DNA of 33,245 nt from Erythrobacter sp. CCH5-A1 (GCF_001557115.1 NZ_LSKQ01000298.1:1-33245), one strand, 5' to 3'; shown: positions 1-6,608, numbered from the stretch's first letter. A program made the numbers and translations. The notes: generated by a model not told the origin, from the letters alone.

Positions 1-84
1 GCGCTGTTCCCGAGCGGACGCCTCGCCAGCGCCAAGGCGCGCGCCTTTGCCGACTATGTCGCGGGCGTTCTGCGCGAGGCGTGA
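1..84 (+). CDS. LysR-family transcriptional regulator, C-terminal end (partial)
   Basis: Only the last 27 codons and the TGA stop are in the window; the gene begins before base 1. The visible residues (RLASAKARAFADYVAGVLRE) match the usual last helix of the LysR substrate-binding domain, where the pattern is a positively charged loop, then K-x-R-x-F-x-D-Y/F, then a short amphipathic helix ending in L-R. The effector and target genes cannot be told from this fragment. A decayed transporter-like sequence lies convergently just downstream, and LysR regulators often neighbour EamA transporters, but that link is inference. The family call rests on a short tail. Confidence 0.55.
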   Translation, partial: ALFPSGRLASAKARAFADYVAGVLREA

Positions 85-132
85 TCCCCTTCAGTCGTGG
101 AAGGGGTAATCAATGTTCCCGTCCCGCCCCCG

Positions 133-366
133 CTACAGGTGCGCGCGCCGTTGAAGGGATTCATCGGCATTGGCGCGGGTGCGGGTCAGCGCCGGGACGA
201 TGGCAGGAAGCAGCCCCGCCCTGGCCACGCCGAGCCGCCCGACGGCGATTTCATAGGCGATCACCGCGATGCCCCCTGCTGCAAGGCCTTGGCCCCGCGA
301 TGCGTCCGTCAGGGGGCCCGGGTGCAGCACGAAGAATAGGGACAATCTAGGCCGACCTAGGCCCAA
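133..366 (-). pseudogene. Remnant of an EamA/DMT-family transporter (probable)
   Basis: The 77-residue reading frame contains a stretch (GLAAGGIAVIAYEIAVGRLG, continuing VARAGLLPAIVPAL) that looks like the penultimate transmembrane region of EamA/DMT exporters: a glycine-rich hydrophobic helix, a Y-x-x-A-x-x-x-L-G turn, then R-A and a helix ending in P-A-L. Intact members have about 280-300 residues and ten helices; here only about 45 residues look related, the start is not convincing and the frame runs into unrelated charged residues before its stop. I read it as a degraded fragment, not a working small gene. It lies between a LysR tail and the tRNA-Gly gene. The rest of the 84-424 gap shows nothing else I can name. 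Confidence 0.35.
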
Positions 367-424
367 ATCCCCTGAATTTCCAAGGGTTTTATAGACTTTC
401 CGGGGCTGTTTGGGAAGGATGGGC

Positions 425-498
425 TGGAGCGGGTGAAGGGAATCGAACCCTCGTCGTAAGCTTGGGAAGCTTCTGCTCTACCATTGAGCTACACCCGC
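425..498 (-). tRNA. tRNA-Gly (anticodon CCC)
   Basis: Read on the minus strand, the gene starts GCGGGTG at 498 and ends in the matching CACCCGC, discriminator T and encoded CCA at 425-427, 74 nt in all. The D-arm (AGCTC..GAGC), the anticodon arm with loop TTCCCAA (anticodon CCC at 466-464) and the T-arm with GGTTCGATTCC are all present. It resembles E. coli glyU closely. The 5' half, from the first base through the anticodon loop, is repeated exactly about 1.4 kb away at 1882-1922, so this gene is the apparent attachment site of a small insertion. The DNA immediately upstream of its 5' end therefore belongs to the insertion, and I see no strong sigma70 promoter there. Confidence 0.96.
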
Positions 499-499
499 A
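459..499 (-). repeat. 41-bp direct repeat, left copy (attL-like, within tRNA-Gly)
   Basis: These 41 bases are identical to 1882-1922. They cover the tRNA from one base before its 5' end through the anticodon loop and part of the 3' strand of the anticodon stem. The anticodon arm itself reads AAGCTT-GGG-AAGCTT at 458-472, a symmetrical core of the kind tyrosine recombinases use as paired core sites. Identity ends at 459, inside the first AAGCTT (458 is A here and the matching base 1881 is G). Confidence 0.85.
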
Positions 500-538
500 A
501 GGCCTTGAAAAGTCGGATATTTTTCCGATTTTTTGGAA

Positions 539-572
539 ATCCTTCCAACGAGGCATTTCCAACATTTCCAAC
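539..572 (+). repeat. TTCCAAC direct repeats at the left end of the island
   Basis: TTCCAAC occurs three times, at 543-549, 557-563 and 566-572; the first is part of the longer ATCCTTCCAAC (539-549), which recurs at the other end of the island at 1801-1811 and inverted at 1834-1844. Short repeats flanking an attachment core are typical of integrase arm-type or excisionase sites; this role is inferred from position only. They also lie upstream of the tRNA on its own strand and so might affect its transcription. Confidence 0.5.
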
Positions 573-682
573 GCGCCGCGCTCTATGGCAATGCTTTGGT
601 ACGCTGTCCAGACCAACGTGACTGCGGCACGATCTAAGAAATCAATTGGCGTCTAACTCCCGGTTATGTTTATACCGCTGCC

Positions 683-1366
683 ATGTCTGCGATCGACTTT
701 GGACTTGGCATTTACACCGCGCCGGAAGCAGCTCGCATGATCGGCATGCAAGCTGCAACGCTGCGGCGGTGGTTGCTCGGTTACGATCACAACGGCGTGC
801 ATGAGCGCCCGCTCTGGAACCCTCAATATGCCGTGGACGATGAGGGCCTGTTCATCGGATTTCGGGATCTCGTTGAAGCCAGGATCGTGCATGCACTCCG
901 GAAAGAACGGATTGGCCTTCCGACCATTCGCAAGTGCATCGATCGGGCCAGAGAGATAATCGGTGACGAACGTCCGTTTTCCACGAAGGACTTCCGAACC
1001 GACGGCAGAAGTATCTTCTTGGAGATCACCAGAGATCTGGACGAGGTTCACCTGATCGACCTGCGGCGGAGCCAAGGCGTGTTCAGGTCCATAGTCGAGC
1101 CTACACTCAAAGACTTAGATTTCGGAAAATTCGGTGCAGAACGTTGGTGGCTGTTACCCGGAAAAAAATCGATCGTAGCCGATCCCCTACGTTCATTCGG
1201 GCGACCGATCACCTTCGAGGCGGGAATTGCAACATCGGTGCTCGCTGATGCGGTGGTTGCAGAAGGCTCGGTGGAGAAGGTAGCCAAGCTCTTCGAGGTA
1301 CCGAATTCTGTTGTTCGTGATGCACTTGCATATGAACAGGGAATTCATTCAAAGAAGGCTGCGTGA
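683..1366 (+). CDS. VapB45/DUF433-like antitoxin
   Basis: A 227-residue protein with two recognisable ends. Residues 10-40 (YTAPEAARMIGMQAATLRRW) form a MerR-like helix-turn-helix, suited to binding the promoter. Residues about 170-220 (GRPITFEAGIATSVLADAV, then a helical VEKVAKLF..VRDAL segment) match the DUF433 pattern of antitoxins paired with PIN-like toxins. Its stop overlaps the GTG start of the next gene in a GTGA, the usual tight coupling of antitoxin and toxin. The likely role is to bind and neutralise the toxin and repress the pair. The start at 683 follows a partly palindromic GGTTATGTTTATACC (662-676), a possible autoregulatory operator. Codon use is more AT-rich than the surrounding genes, consistent with transfer. 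Confidence 0.7.
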   Translation: MSAIDFGLGIYTAPEAARMIGMQAATLRRWLLGYDHNGVHERPLWNPQYAVDDEGLFIGFRDLVEARIVHALRKERIGLPTIRKCIDRAREIIGDERPFSTKDFRTDGRSIFLEITRDLDEVHLIDLRRSQGVFRSIVEPTLKDLDFGKFGAERWWLLPGKKSIVADPLRSFGRPITFEAGIATSVLADAVVAEGSVEKVAKLFEVPNSVVRDALAYEQGIHSKKAA

Positions 1367-1755
1367 AGCTCCTCGTCGACAACAACCTTCCACCTAAGCT
1401 TGCACGAGGGCTAGCAGAACTCTTTGCTGGCGATCACGAGATCGTTCATATTCGCGACAAGTATGGAACCGGTGGCCTCAAAGACCACGACTGGATCGTA
1501 CGACTGGGAAAAGAGGGAGGATGGTGCGTGCTCTCTGGCGATCGCCAGATAGCCAAGAAGCGCCCATCACGAGAACTCTTCTTGCGAAACAGGCTAATTG
1601 GCTTTTTCCCGCAGGCTTCGGTCATGCGTCTGCCCTTCGAGCGCCAAGCGTCACGCATCCTTTATGTTTGGCCGAAAATGATCAGCCAATCGGAAACCGT
1701 CAGTAGCGGCTGCTTCGGGATTGGAATGAAAGGCGACCGACTGGATCAAGTTTAG
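1363..1755 (+). CDS. VapC45-like PIN-domain toxin (DUF5615 type)
   Basis: A 130-residue protein opening with the beta-strand and acidic residue MKLLVDNNLP (Asp6), with further acidic residues at 41, 43 and 60 (the last in CVLSGD), the arrangement of the compact PIN-like nucleases that pair with DUF433 antitoxins. PIN toxins of this class usually cut RNA in a metal-dependent way (family knowledge); no target can be read here. It starts with GTG overlapping the antitoxin stop by four bases, so production of toxin depends on translation of the antitoxin. Nuclease-like sequence covers about residues 1-103; the last 25 residues look unlike the domain and may be an extension. It is the last gene before the right end of the island. 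Confidence 0.65.
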   Translation: MKLLVDNNLPPKLARGLAELFAGDHEIVHIRDKYGTGGLKDHDWIVRLGKEGGWCVLSGDRQIAKKRPSRELFLRNRLIGFFPQASVMRLPFERQASRILYVWPKMISQSETVSSGCFGIGMKGDRLDQV

Positions 1756-1800
1756 GTAAAGTCATCGCGACGTTGGGTTACCTAGGCATTCGCCTGCCCG

Positions 1801-1844
1801 ATCCTTCCAACAAGTACTCAAAAAGAGTGCAAGGTTGGAAGGAT
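1801..1844. repeat. Nested inverted repeat near the right end of the island
   Basis: ATCCTTCCAAC at 1801-1811 is matched exactly in inverse by GTTGGAAGGAT at 1834-1844. Inside the loop is a second small inverted repeat, ACTC (1816-1819), five A, GAGT (1825-1828). The outer arm repeats the left-end motif at 539-549. It could be a recombination or excisionase site, or a transcript hairpin behind the toxin gene; there is no clear T-run for a standard terminator. Confidence 0.6.
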
Positions 1845-1881
1845 TTGCGGACAAAAATCCTTTTATTTCAATGCATCATGG

Positions 1882-1922
1882 AGCTTGGGAAGCTTCTGCT
1901 CTACCATTGAGCTACACCCGCA
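1882..1922 (-). repeat. 41-bp direct repeat, right copy (attR-like tRNA-Gly 5' fragment)
   Basis: Identical to 459-499. It holds the 5' half of tRNA-Gly without a T-arm or 3' acceptor strand, so it cannot make a tRNA. On the same strand a TTGACC (complement of 1962-1967) lies about 40 bases upstream of the fragment's 5' end, a plausible relic of the original tRNA promoter -35, although the -10 region is weak. Confidence 0.85.
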
Positions 1923-2000
1923 TCGTGTGCGGCGCGGCGCTTGCCATGATTGGGCGGGGGCGGTCAAGCATGATTGCGCGGGGGGCGCCTGCTGGCGCGC

Positions 2001-2981
2001 TCAGTCGTCGAGCCACTGCTTCCATGCGAACCACGCCATCACGCCCGCGCCGATCACCACACAGAAAGCGACCACGCCCCAGAAGGCCCAGGGTTCTTTC
2101 GCACCGGGGATGCCCTCGACGTTCATGCCGAGCAGCCCGGTGACAAAGGTCAGGGGCAGGAAGATAAAGGCCGTCACCGCGATGGCGAGGCTGCGCTGGT
2201 CGATCATCTCGGCGCGCAGATCGGTGAGCTGTTCGTGGAGCAGCGCGGCGCGCTCGCGCACCGCTTCCAGTTCCTCGGCCATGCGGGCGAAGCGGTCCGC
2301 CGCCTCGCGCAAGTGCAGGCGGTCGTCCTTGCTGATCCAGTCGAATTCGAGCTGCGCCATCGCGGCGAGCGCGTCGCGGTCAGGCGCGACGAAGCGGCGG
2401 AGCACGATCGCCTGCGAGCGGATCCGCGCGATGATGCGGCGCAAGGCATAGATGTCGCCATCGAGCATGCCCTCGCAATCGTCGAGACTGTCGCCGAGGT
2501 CGGCGACCTGCGGGTCGAGCTCCTTGCTGATCGCCTGTGCCAGCAGCGAGACGAAATCGCCGCCGTCGGTGATCTTGCCCGCCTGCATCAGCGCCTCGAC
2601 CTTGGCGAGCGCGGCGAGCGGGTAGCGGCTGACCGAAGTCACGCGGTTGCGTTCGACCCAGACGCGGATCGAGACGAGGCCGTCGCTGCCGTGCGCGGCT
2701 TCCTTGGCGGTGCCGCGCAGGTTGATGAGCACCGCGTCGTCGATCTCGTCGCAGCGCGGGCGGGTTTCGTGGGCGACCAGCGCGCCCGCGGCCATCGGCG
2801 GGACGTAGCCGGGCAGGTCGGTGATGTTGAGCTCGCCCATGCCGTCGGCGTGGAGCCAGACGAAGCCCTCGCCGTCATAGGTGGCGACCGCGTGGGGATC
2901 GATCGGGGCGACAGTGCCGTTCTCGACGACCAGCGCCTGCGCCGCGAGCGCGGGAGGGGCGGGGTGCGGGTGGCCGTTCAT
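2001..2981 (-). CDS. zntB: ZntB-like CorA-family divalent metal transporter
   Basis: A 326-residue inner-membrane protein of the CorA superfamily. A long soluble N-terminal part (about 1-265) has the extended charged helices of the cytoplasmic funnel, followed by two membrane helices near the C-terminus. The first ends with the signature GMN (residues 285-287) in GMNVEGIPG; the second is about 296-320. The GMN plus VEGIP arrangement is closer to ZntB than to CorA, and ZntB proteins move zinc, but substrate choice cannot be proved from sequence. The start chosen is MNGHPHPAP at 2981; the longer frame runs back into the preceding gene. It follows the second MetE-like gene by 47 bases with a GC hairpin between, so it may be a weakly expressed last member of that operon. 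Two upstream genes encode zinc-type enzymes, which makes zinc supply an attractive but unproven link. Confidence 0.85.
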   Translation of the reverse strand: MNGHPHPAPPALAAQALVVENGTVAPIDPHAVATYDGEGFVWLHADGMGELNITDLPGYVPPMAAGALVAHETRPRCDEIDDAVLINLRGTAKEAAHGSDGLVSIRVWVERNRVTSVSRYPLAALAKVEALMQAGKITDGGDFVSLLAQAISKELDPQVADLGDSLDDCEGMLDGDIYALRRIIARIRSQAIVLRRFVAPDRDALAAMAQLEFDWISKDDRLHLREAADRFARMAEELEAVRERAALLHEQLTDLRAEMIDQRSLAIAVTAFIFLPLTFVTGLLGMNVEGIPGAKEPWAFWGVVAFCVVIGAGVMAWFAWKQWLDD

Positions 2982-3005
2982 GCCCCCCGTTTGCCCCGCC
3001 CTGCT

Positions 3006-3022
3006 GCCCGCGGCAAGCGGGC
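3006..3022 (-). terminator. GC hairpin between the MetE-like operon and zntB (weak)
   Basis: GCCCGC (3006-3011) pairs with GCGGGC (3017-3022) over a five-base loop, 6-22 bases after the stop of the MetE-like gene. No T-run follows, so it may only reduce read-through into zntB. Confidence 0.3.
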
Positions 3023-3028
3023 GAATTG

Positions 3029-4150
3029 TCAGAAGTACTTTTCGCTGGCGATGGCCGCCCCTTCCGACAGCGCGCCGAGCTTGGCCCAGACGATCTCGGG
3101 ATCGAGGCTGTTGCTCCCCGCATGGACCGAGAAGCCGCAATCGACCCCCAGCATCACCCGCTCCGCCCCCAGCAGATCGGCATAGCGGCCGATGCGCTGG
3201 GCGATGAGTTCGGGGTGCTCGATATAGGGCGACTGGGGCTCGACCATGCCGGGGCACAGGATCTTGCCTTCGGGCAGCGGGTGCCGCTCGAAGAAGGCGA
3301 ATTCATGCGCGTGGCGCGGGTTGGCGCCTTCGAGCAGCACGGTCTGCGGCTTGGCGGACCAGACGATGTCGGCGATTTCGTCGAGAGCGACATCGCAGTG
3401 GTGCGGGCCGGGGTAGTTGCCCCAGCACAGGTGCATGCGCAGCTGCTCGGCGGGGATGTTCTGCACGGCATGGTTCAGCGCGGCGATATTCATGCCGATG
3501 CGCTTGCGGAACTCCTCTGTGCTGAGGTGGGTGAACTGCACGTGGCGGCCCATCGCAAGGTCGGGGCAATCGACCTGCAGGGTGATGCCGGCCGCGGCGA
3601 TGGTTTCGTATTCGTGGCGCAGGCCTTCGGCGAGGGCGAAGACATATTCCTCGTCGCTCGCATAATACTGGTTGGGGAAGAACAGTGCGGTGACGCCGGG
3701 CGAGGCGGCGGACATGAAGGTGGCGTGGCCGTTCGCCAGCCGGACGAGCCGCTCGGCGTCGATCCGGGGCGCTTCCATGTCGATTACTTCGATGGGCGCA
3801 GTGCAGGCGGGCGCGGAGCGCTTGGCGCGGCCCTTGTTGCCGAACACCTGCGCCTTGGCGCCAGGGAAGGCCTCGAGGTCGGCGAATTCATACTGCCCCG
3901 CCTCGCCGCCGAAGCCCGAGAGGCGGTGCTTGATATAGGTCGCGTAGGAGGGCTTGGACTGCTCGCCATCATTGACGATGCTCACCCCCGCCTCGATCTG
4001 GCGCTTGATGACATAGGCGGTCGCCTCCTCGACCGCCGCGTCGAAGGCTTCCTCGGAGACATGCTCGCCGCCCTCGCGCGCGAACACCAGATCCAGCAGC
4101 GCCTCGGGGCGCGGCAGGCTGCCGACATGGGTGGTGAGGAAGCCGCTCAC
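3029..4150 (-). CDS. MetE-like (cobalamin-independent methionine synthase II family) zinc methyltransferase-fold protein, copy A
   Basis: A 373-residue TIM-barrel protein of the MetE catalytic-domain family. The four zinc ligands of the family can be placed: His240 and Cys242 in MHLCWGNY, Glu274 in LLEGANPRH and Cys338 in VDCGFSV. The N-terminus (FLTTHVGSLPRP) is also typical. True MetE has about 750 residues with two barrels; this single-barrel form lacks the N-terminal half and belongs with stand-alone members, which include epoxyalkane:coenzyme M transferases and other thiol or methyl transferases. The start is a GTG overlapping the previous stop by four bases (4147-4150), so it is coupled to copy B. 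A role in a catabolic thiol or methyl transfer step is inferred from the operon; the window also has a complete MetH/MetF system for methionine. Confidence 0.85.
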   Translation of the reverse strand: MSGFLTTHVGSLPRPEALLDLVFAREGGEHVSEEAFDAAVEEATAYVIKRQIEAGVSIVNDGEQSKPSYATYIKHRLSGFGGEAGQYEFADLEAFPGAKAQVFGNKGRAKRSAPACTAPIEVIDMEAPRIDAERLVRLANGHATFMSAASPGVTALFFPNQYYASDEEYVFALAEGLRHEYETIAAAGITLQVDCPDLAMGRHVQFTHLSTEEFRKRIGMNIAALNHAVQNIPAEQLRMHLCWGNYPGPHHCDVALDEIADIVWSAKPQTVLLEGANPRHAHEFAFFERHPLPEGKILCPGMVEPQSPYIEHPELIAQRIGRYADLLGAERVMLGVDCGFSVHAGSNSLDPEIVWAKLGALSEGAAIASEKYF

Positions 4151-5169
4151 GCCAGTTCCCCGCGCACGATCGCCGCACCATCGGCCATCGCCTTCATCTT
4201 CCCGAAGGCGACCTCGCGCGGCAGATATTTGAGCCCGCAATCGGGCGCGATCACCAGCCGTTCGGGCGCGATATGCGGCAGCGCCCGGCGGATGCGCGCG
4301 GCGACCTCCTCAGGGGTTTCGATATCATGCGTCGACAGGTCGAGCACGCCGAGGATCACCGTCTTGCCGGTCAGGCTTTCCAGCACGCTGCAATCGAGCT
4401 TGGACTGCGCGGTCTCGATGGAGATCTGCTGCACCGGCGATCCGGCCAGTTCGGGCAGGAAATTATAGCCCTGCGGCCGCTCGTGGATCAGAGCGGCATA
4501 GCCGAAGCAGATGTGCAGCGCGGTGCGCCCCTCGACCCCGTCGAACGCGGTTTCGAGCGCGGCGAGCCCGTATTCGCGCGCCTTTTCGGGCCGCGCCTGC
4601 ATGTAGGGCTCGTCAATCTGGACGATATCGGCCCCGGCGGCGAACAGGTCCTTGATCTCGGCATTGACCGCGACCGCGTAATCCTGCGCCATTTCGGCTT
4701 CGTGCTTGTAGAAATCGTTCTGCGCCTGCTGCGCCATCGTGAAGGGGCCGGGCACGGTGATCTTGATCATCCGGTCAGTATGGGCGCGCAGGAATTCGAC
4801 GTCGCGGGTTTCCACGGCATGCTTGCGCCGGATTTTCCCGGTGACGCGCGGGACCGGGTTGGGTTCGCCGCTGCGGTCCAGGGCAACGCCGGGATTGTCG
4901 AGATCGACCCCTTCGAGCGCGGTGGCAAAGCGGTTCGAGTAGCTTTCGCGCCGCATCTCGCCATCGGTGATGATGTCGAGCCCGGCGCGTTCCTGATCGC
5001 GGATCGCCAGCAGGGTGGCATCGTCGAAGGCTTCCTCAAGGTAGGCCGGATCGACCCGCCACAGCTCGGTCGCGCGCACGCGCGGGGGGAAGCGGCCCTT
5101 CAGTTTTTCCTTGTCGATCAGCCAGTCGGGTTGGGCGTAGGAGCCCACGAGGGAGGTCGGTAGCAGCAT
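4147..5169 (-). CDS. MetE-like (cobalamin-independent methionine synthase II family) zinc methyltransferase-fold protein, copy B
   Basis: A 340-residue single-barrel relative of copy A, but clearly diverged from it. Zinc ligands are His219 and Cys221 (LHICFGY), Glu252 (ISIETAQ) and Cys311 (APDCGLKY); IDEP at 185-188 is the conserved acidic substrate-side motif. The N-terminus (LPTSLVGSYAQPDWL) is the classic start of this subfamily. It begins 21 bases after the alpha/beta hydrolase stop and overlaps copy A by ATGA-type coupling. Two unlike copies translated together suggest a heteromer or two consecutive transfer reactions; both are inference. It could equally be annotated as a uroporphyrinogen decarboxylase-fold protein, the wider superfamily. 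The substrate is unknown. Confidence 0.85.
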   Translation of the reverse strand: MLLPTSLVGSYAQPDWLIDKEKLKGRFPPRVRATELWRVDPAYLEEAFDDATLLAIRDQERAGLDIITDGEMRRESYSNRFATALEGVDLDNPGVALDRSGEPNPVPRVTGKIRRKHAVETRDVEFLRAHTDRMIKITVPGPFTMAQQAQNDFYKHEAEMAQDYAVAVNAEIKDLFAAGADIVQIDEPYMQARPEKAREYGLAALETAFDGVEGRTALHICFGYAALIHERPQGYNFLPELAGSPVQQISIETAQSKLDCSVLESLTGKTVILGVLDLSTHDIETPEEVAARIRRALPHIAPERLVIAPDCGLKYLPREVAFGKMKAMADGAAIVRGELA

Positions 5170-5190
5170 GGTTCTGTCTCTTTCGAAATG

Positions 5191-6045
5191 TTAGCGTGGG
5201 CTCGCCGCGCAGGCGCGGAGAAAGGCGGAGACGGCGGCATTGAAGGCGGCCGGGTTGTCGGCATTGGCGAGGTGACCTGCCTGCGGGATCTCGGCATGCC
5301 GCGCGCGCGGGGCGGCCTCGGCAAGCGCGCGCGCGCAGGCGCGCCGCCAGGGGGTGTCGTGTTCGCCGGTCGTGCTCAGCACCGGCATGGGGAGCATCGC
5401 CAGCGCCTCGCGCGGCAGGCCGGGTGCCTCGCCCTGCCCCAGCAGCAGATCGCGCCCGTCGTAACCGGCGAGCATTGCGGCGGCGAGGGCGGCGGCCTCG
5501 GCGCTGTGGGTGCGCATCAGCGGATGGCGGGCCCATTCCACGCGGAACCCCGCGAGGTCTCCCGATGCCGCGAGCGCGCGGTAGCGATCGAGGTCGATCA
5601 CCTCTTCGCGCGGCACCAAGGCCGGGAGCGGCGCGCCCGAGACGACCAATCCCGTGAGCCGCGAGCCGTATCGCCGCGCGACATCGAGCGCGACCACCGC
5701 CCCGCGCGACAGGCCGAGCAGGGCGAACCGCTCGAACCCGAGGAAATCGGCGATCGCGATCACGTCCTCGGCCTCGCGCGCCAGATCGGGCGGTGCACTG
5801 GCGCGCCCGCAGCCGCGGCGGTCGGGCATGACGAGGTAGTGGCTTGCGGAAAGGCCCGCCACCTGCGGCAGCCATAGTCTGTGATCGAGCGTCCAGCCGT
5901 GGAGCAGGATCAGCGGCGCCCCCTCGCCTGCCATGTGGATCGGCAGGCGCCCGCCGTGGACGGGGACCTCCCCGTACCACAGCGCGTCCGGCTCAGGGGT
6001 GCGCGCGGCAAGCATGTCGGCCCCACGCACCCCCGCCTGCGTCAC
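5191..6045 (-). CDS. Alpha/beta-fold hydrolase
   Basis: A 284-residue alpha/beta hydrolase with a complete catalytic set: oxyanion motif LLHGW (48-51), nucleophile Ser113 in GLSRG, acid Asp230 in TTGEHD and His258 in QAGHLAN. No signal peptide, so cytoplasmic. The cap region (about 140-215) is not diagnostic; the family covers C-C bond (meta-cleavage product) hydrolases, esterases and lactonases. It directly follows a VOC protein, and in aromatic catabolism a dioxygenase followed by such a hydrolase is a common pair, so ring-cleavage product hydrolysis is one reading. The GTG at 6045 is chosen because it gives a four-base overlap with the VOC stop; ATG eleven codons in is the alternative start. 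Confidence 0.85.
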   Translation of the reverse strand: MTQAGVRGADMLAARTPEPDALWYGEVPVHGGRLPIHMAGEGAPLILLHGWTLDHRLWLPQVAGLSASHYLVMPDRRGCGRASAPPDLAREAEDVIAIADFLGFERFALLGLSRGAVVALDVARRYGSRLTGLVVSGAPLPALVPREEVIDLDRYRALAASGDLAGFRVEWARHPLMRTHSAEAAALAAAMLAGYDGRDLLLGQGEAPGLPREALAMLPMPVLSTTGEHDTPWRRACARALAEAAPRARHAEIPQAGHLANADNPAAFNAAVSAFLRACAASPR

Positions 6046-6587
6046 GCCGCTTCGGCGGCGCGGAACGGGTTGTTGTTGTGGTGATCGCCCGCCAGCCAGC
6101 GCTTCAGCTCCGCATGGGCACTGGCGCGGCGCTCGGCATCGAGCGGCTCGGCGCGCGGATCGTCATGGGTGAATTCGAGGATCATCCCGTTGGGATCGGT
6201 GACATAGACGGACTTGCAGTAGCCATGCTCAAGGACATAGGTCTGCGGCTCGACGATCCCCGCAGCAGCGATGCGGCGGGTCAGCTCTTCCTGCGCATCC
6301 TTGTCCACCTGCAAGGCGATATGGATGAAGGGGCTCGAGGGGATATCGGGGCCGAATTCGGCCTGGTCCTCGGGATCGGCGAACTGGAAGAAGGCGAGCG
6401 CGCTGCCATCGGCGAGCTCGAAGAACACGTGGCAATAGGTGCGCTCCTTGCCGAACAGCTCGTCCTTCTCGCAATAGGTCGCCATCAGCGGGAAGCCGAG
6501 CACGTCCTCGTAGAAGGCGCGGGTCGCTTCGAGGTCCTTGGTGACGTAGGCGGTGTGGTGCAGGCGGTTGGCGAGAATCTTCGTCAT
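6042..6587 (-). CDS. VOC-superfamily protein (glyoxalase / extradiol-dioxygenase-like)
   Basis: A 181-residue protein with two beta-alpha-beta-beta-beta modules. Likely metal ligands are His11 (RLHHTAYV), His89 (PFIHIAL) and Glu138 (MILEFTHD), the H-H-E set of metal-dependent VOC enzymes. FYEDVLGFPL at 26-35 is a standard glyoxalase/dioxygenase motif. The C-terminal 40 residues are a charged extension. Single-domain VOC proteins include extradiol dioxygenases, isomerases and lyases, so the exact reaction is open. A good ribosome site (AGGGAGA) precedes the ATG. It lies between wrbA and the alpha/beta hydrolase in one operon, a context that favours work on a quinone or catechol-like compound. 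Confidence 0.8.
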   Translation of the reverse strand: MTKILANRLHHTAYVTKDLEATRAFYEDVLGFPLMATYCEKDELFGKERTYCHVFFELADGSALAFFQFADPEDQAEFGPDIPSSPFIHIALQVDKDAQEELTRRIAAAGIVEPQTYVLEHGYCKSVYVTDPNGMILEFTHDDPRAEPLDAERRASAHAELKRWLAGDHHNNNPFRAAEAA

Positions 6588-6608
6588 CGGCTTTTCTCCC
6601 TGTCTGAA

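Larger units (their letters stand above)
459..1922. mobile_element. Integrase-less mini-island in tRNA-Gly carrying a toxin-antitoxin pair
   Basis: The element is the DNA between two identical 41-bp copies of the tRNA-Gly 5' half. Its interior is clearly AT-richer than the flanks: the line 1081-1140 has 27 G or C in 60, against 41 in 60 for 3061-3120. It holds only the two overlapping toxin-antitoxin genes and repeat-rich ends; no recombinase, transposase or plasmid gene fits in it. The duplication of a tRNA segment is the classic trace of tyrosine-recombinase integration (established for genomic islands). That an integrase elsewhere moved it, or that its own integrase was lost, is inference. 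Unusually, the 5' half of the tRNA is duplicated, not the 3' end. Confidence 0.75.

Noticed and set aside
508..533. Terminator hairpin with T-run on the plus strand beside the tRNA
   Set aside because: The stem is short and mostly A-T, and no plus-strand gene ends there; on the minus strand it would interrupt the tRNA leader.
389..616. 75-codon frame on the minus strand over the tRNA-Gly gene
   Set aside because: It reads through the tRNA sequence and is not a protein gene.
1882..1922. A second tRNA-Gly gene
   Set aside because: Only the 5' half is present; there is no T-arm or 3' acceptor strand.
1974..3185. Open frame of 403 codons on the plus strand opposite zntB
   Set aside because: Shadow frame; it crosses from zntB into the next gene and has the same His/Arg/Asp-rich antisense look as other shadows.
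3029..5169. A frameshifted two-part MetE methionine synthase
   Set aside because: Each protein has its own full zinc site and its own family N-terminus, so they are two homologous catalytic barrels and not two halves of one MetE.
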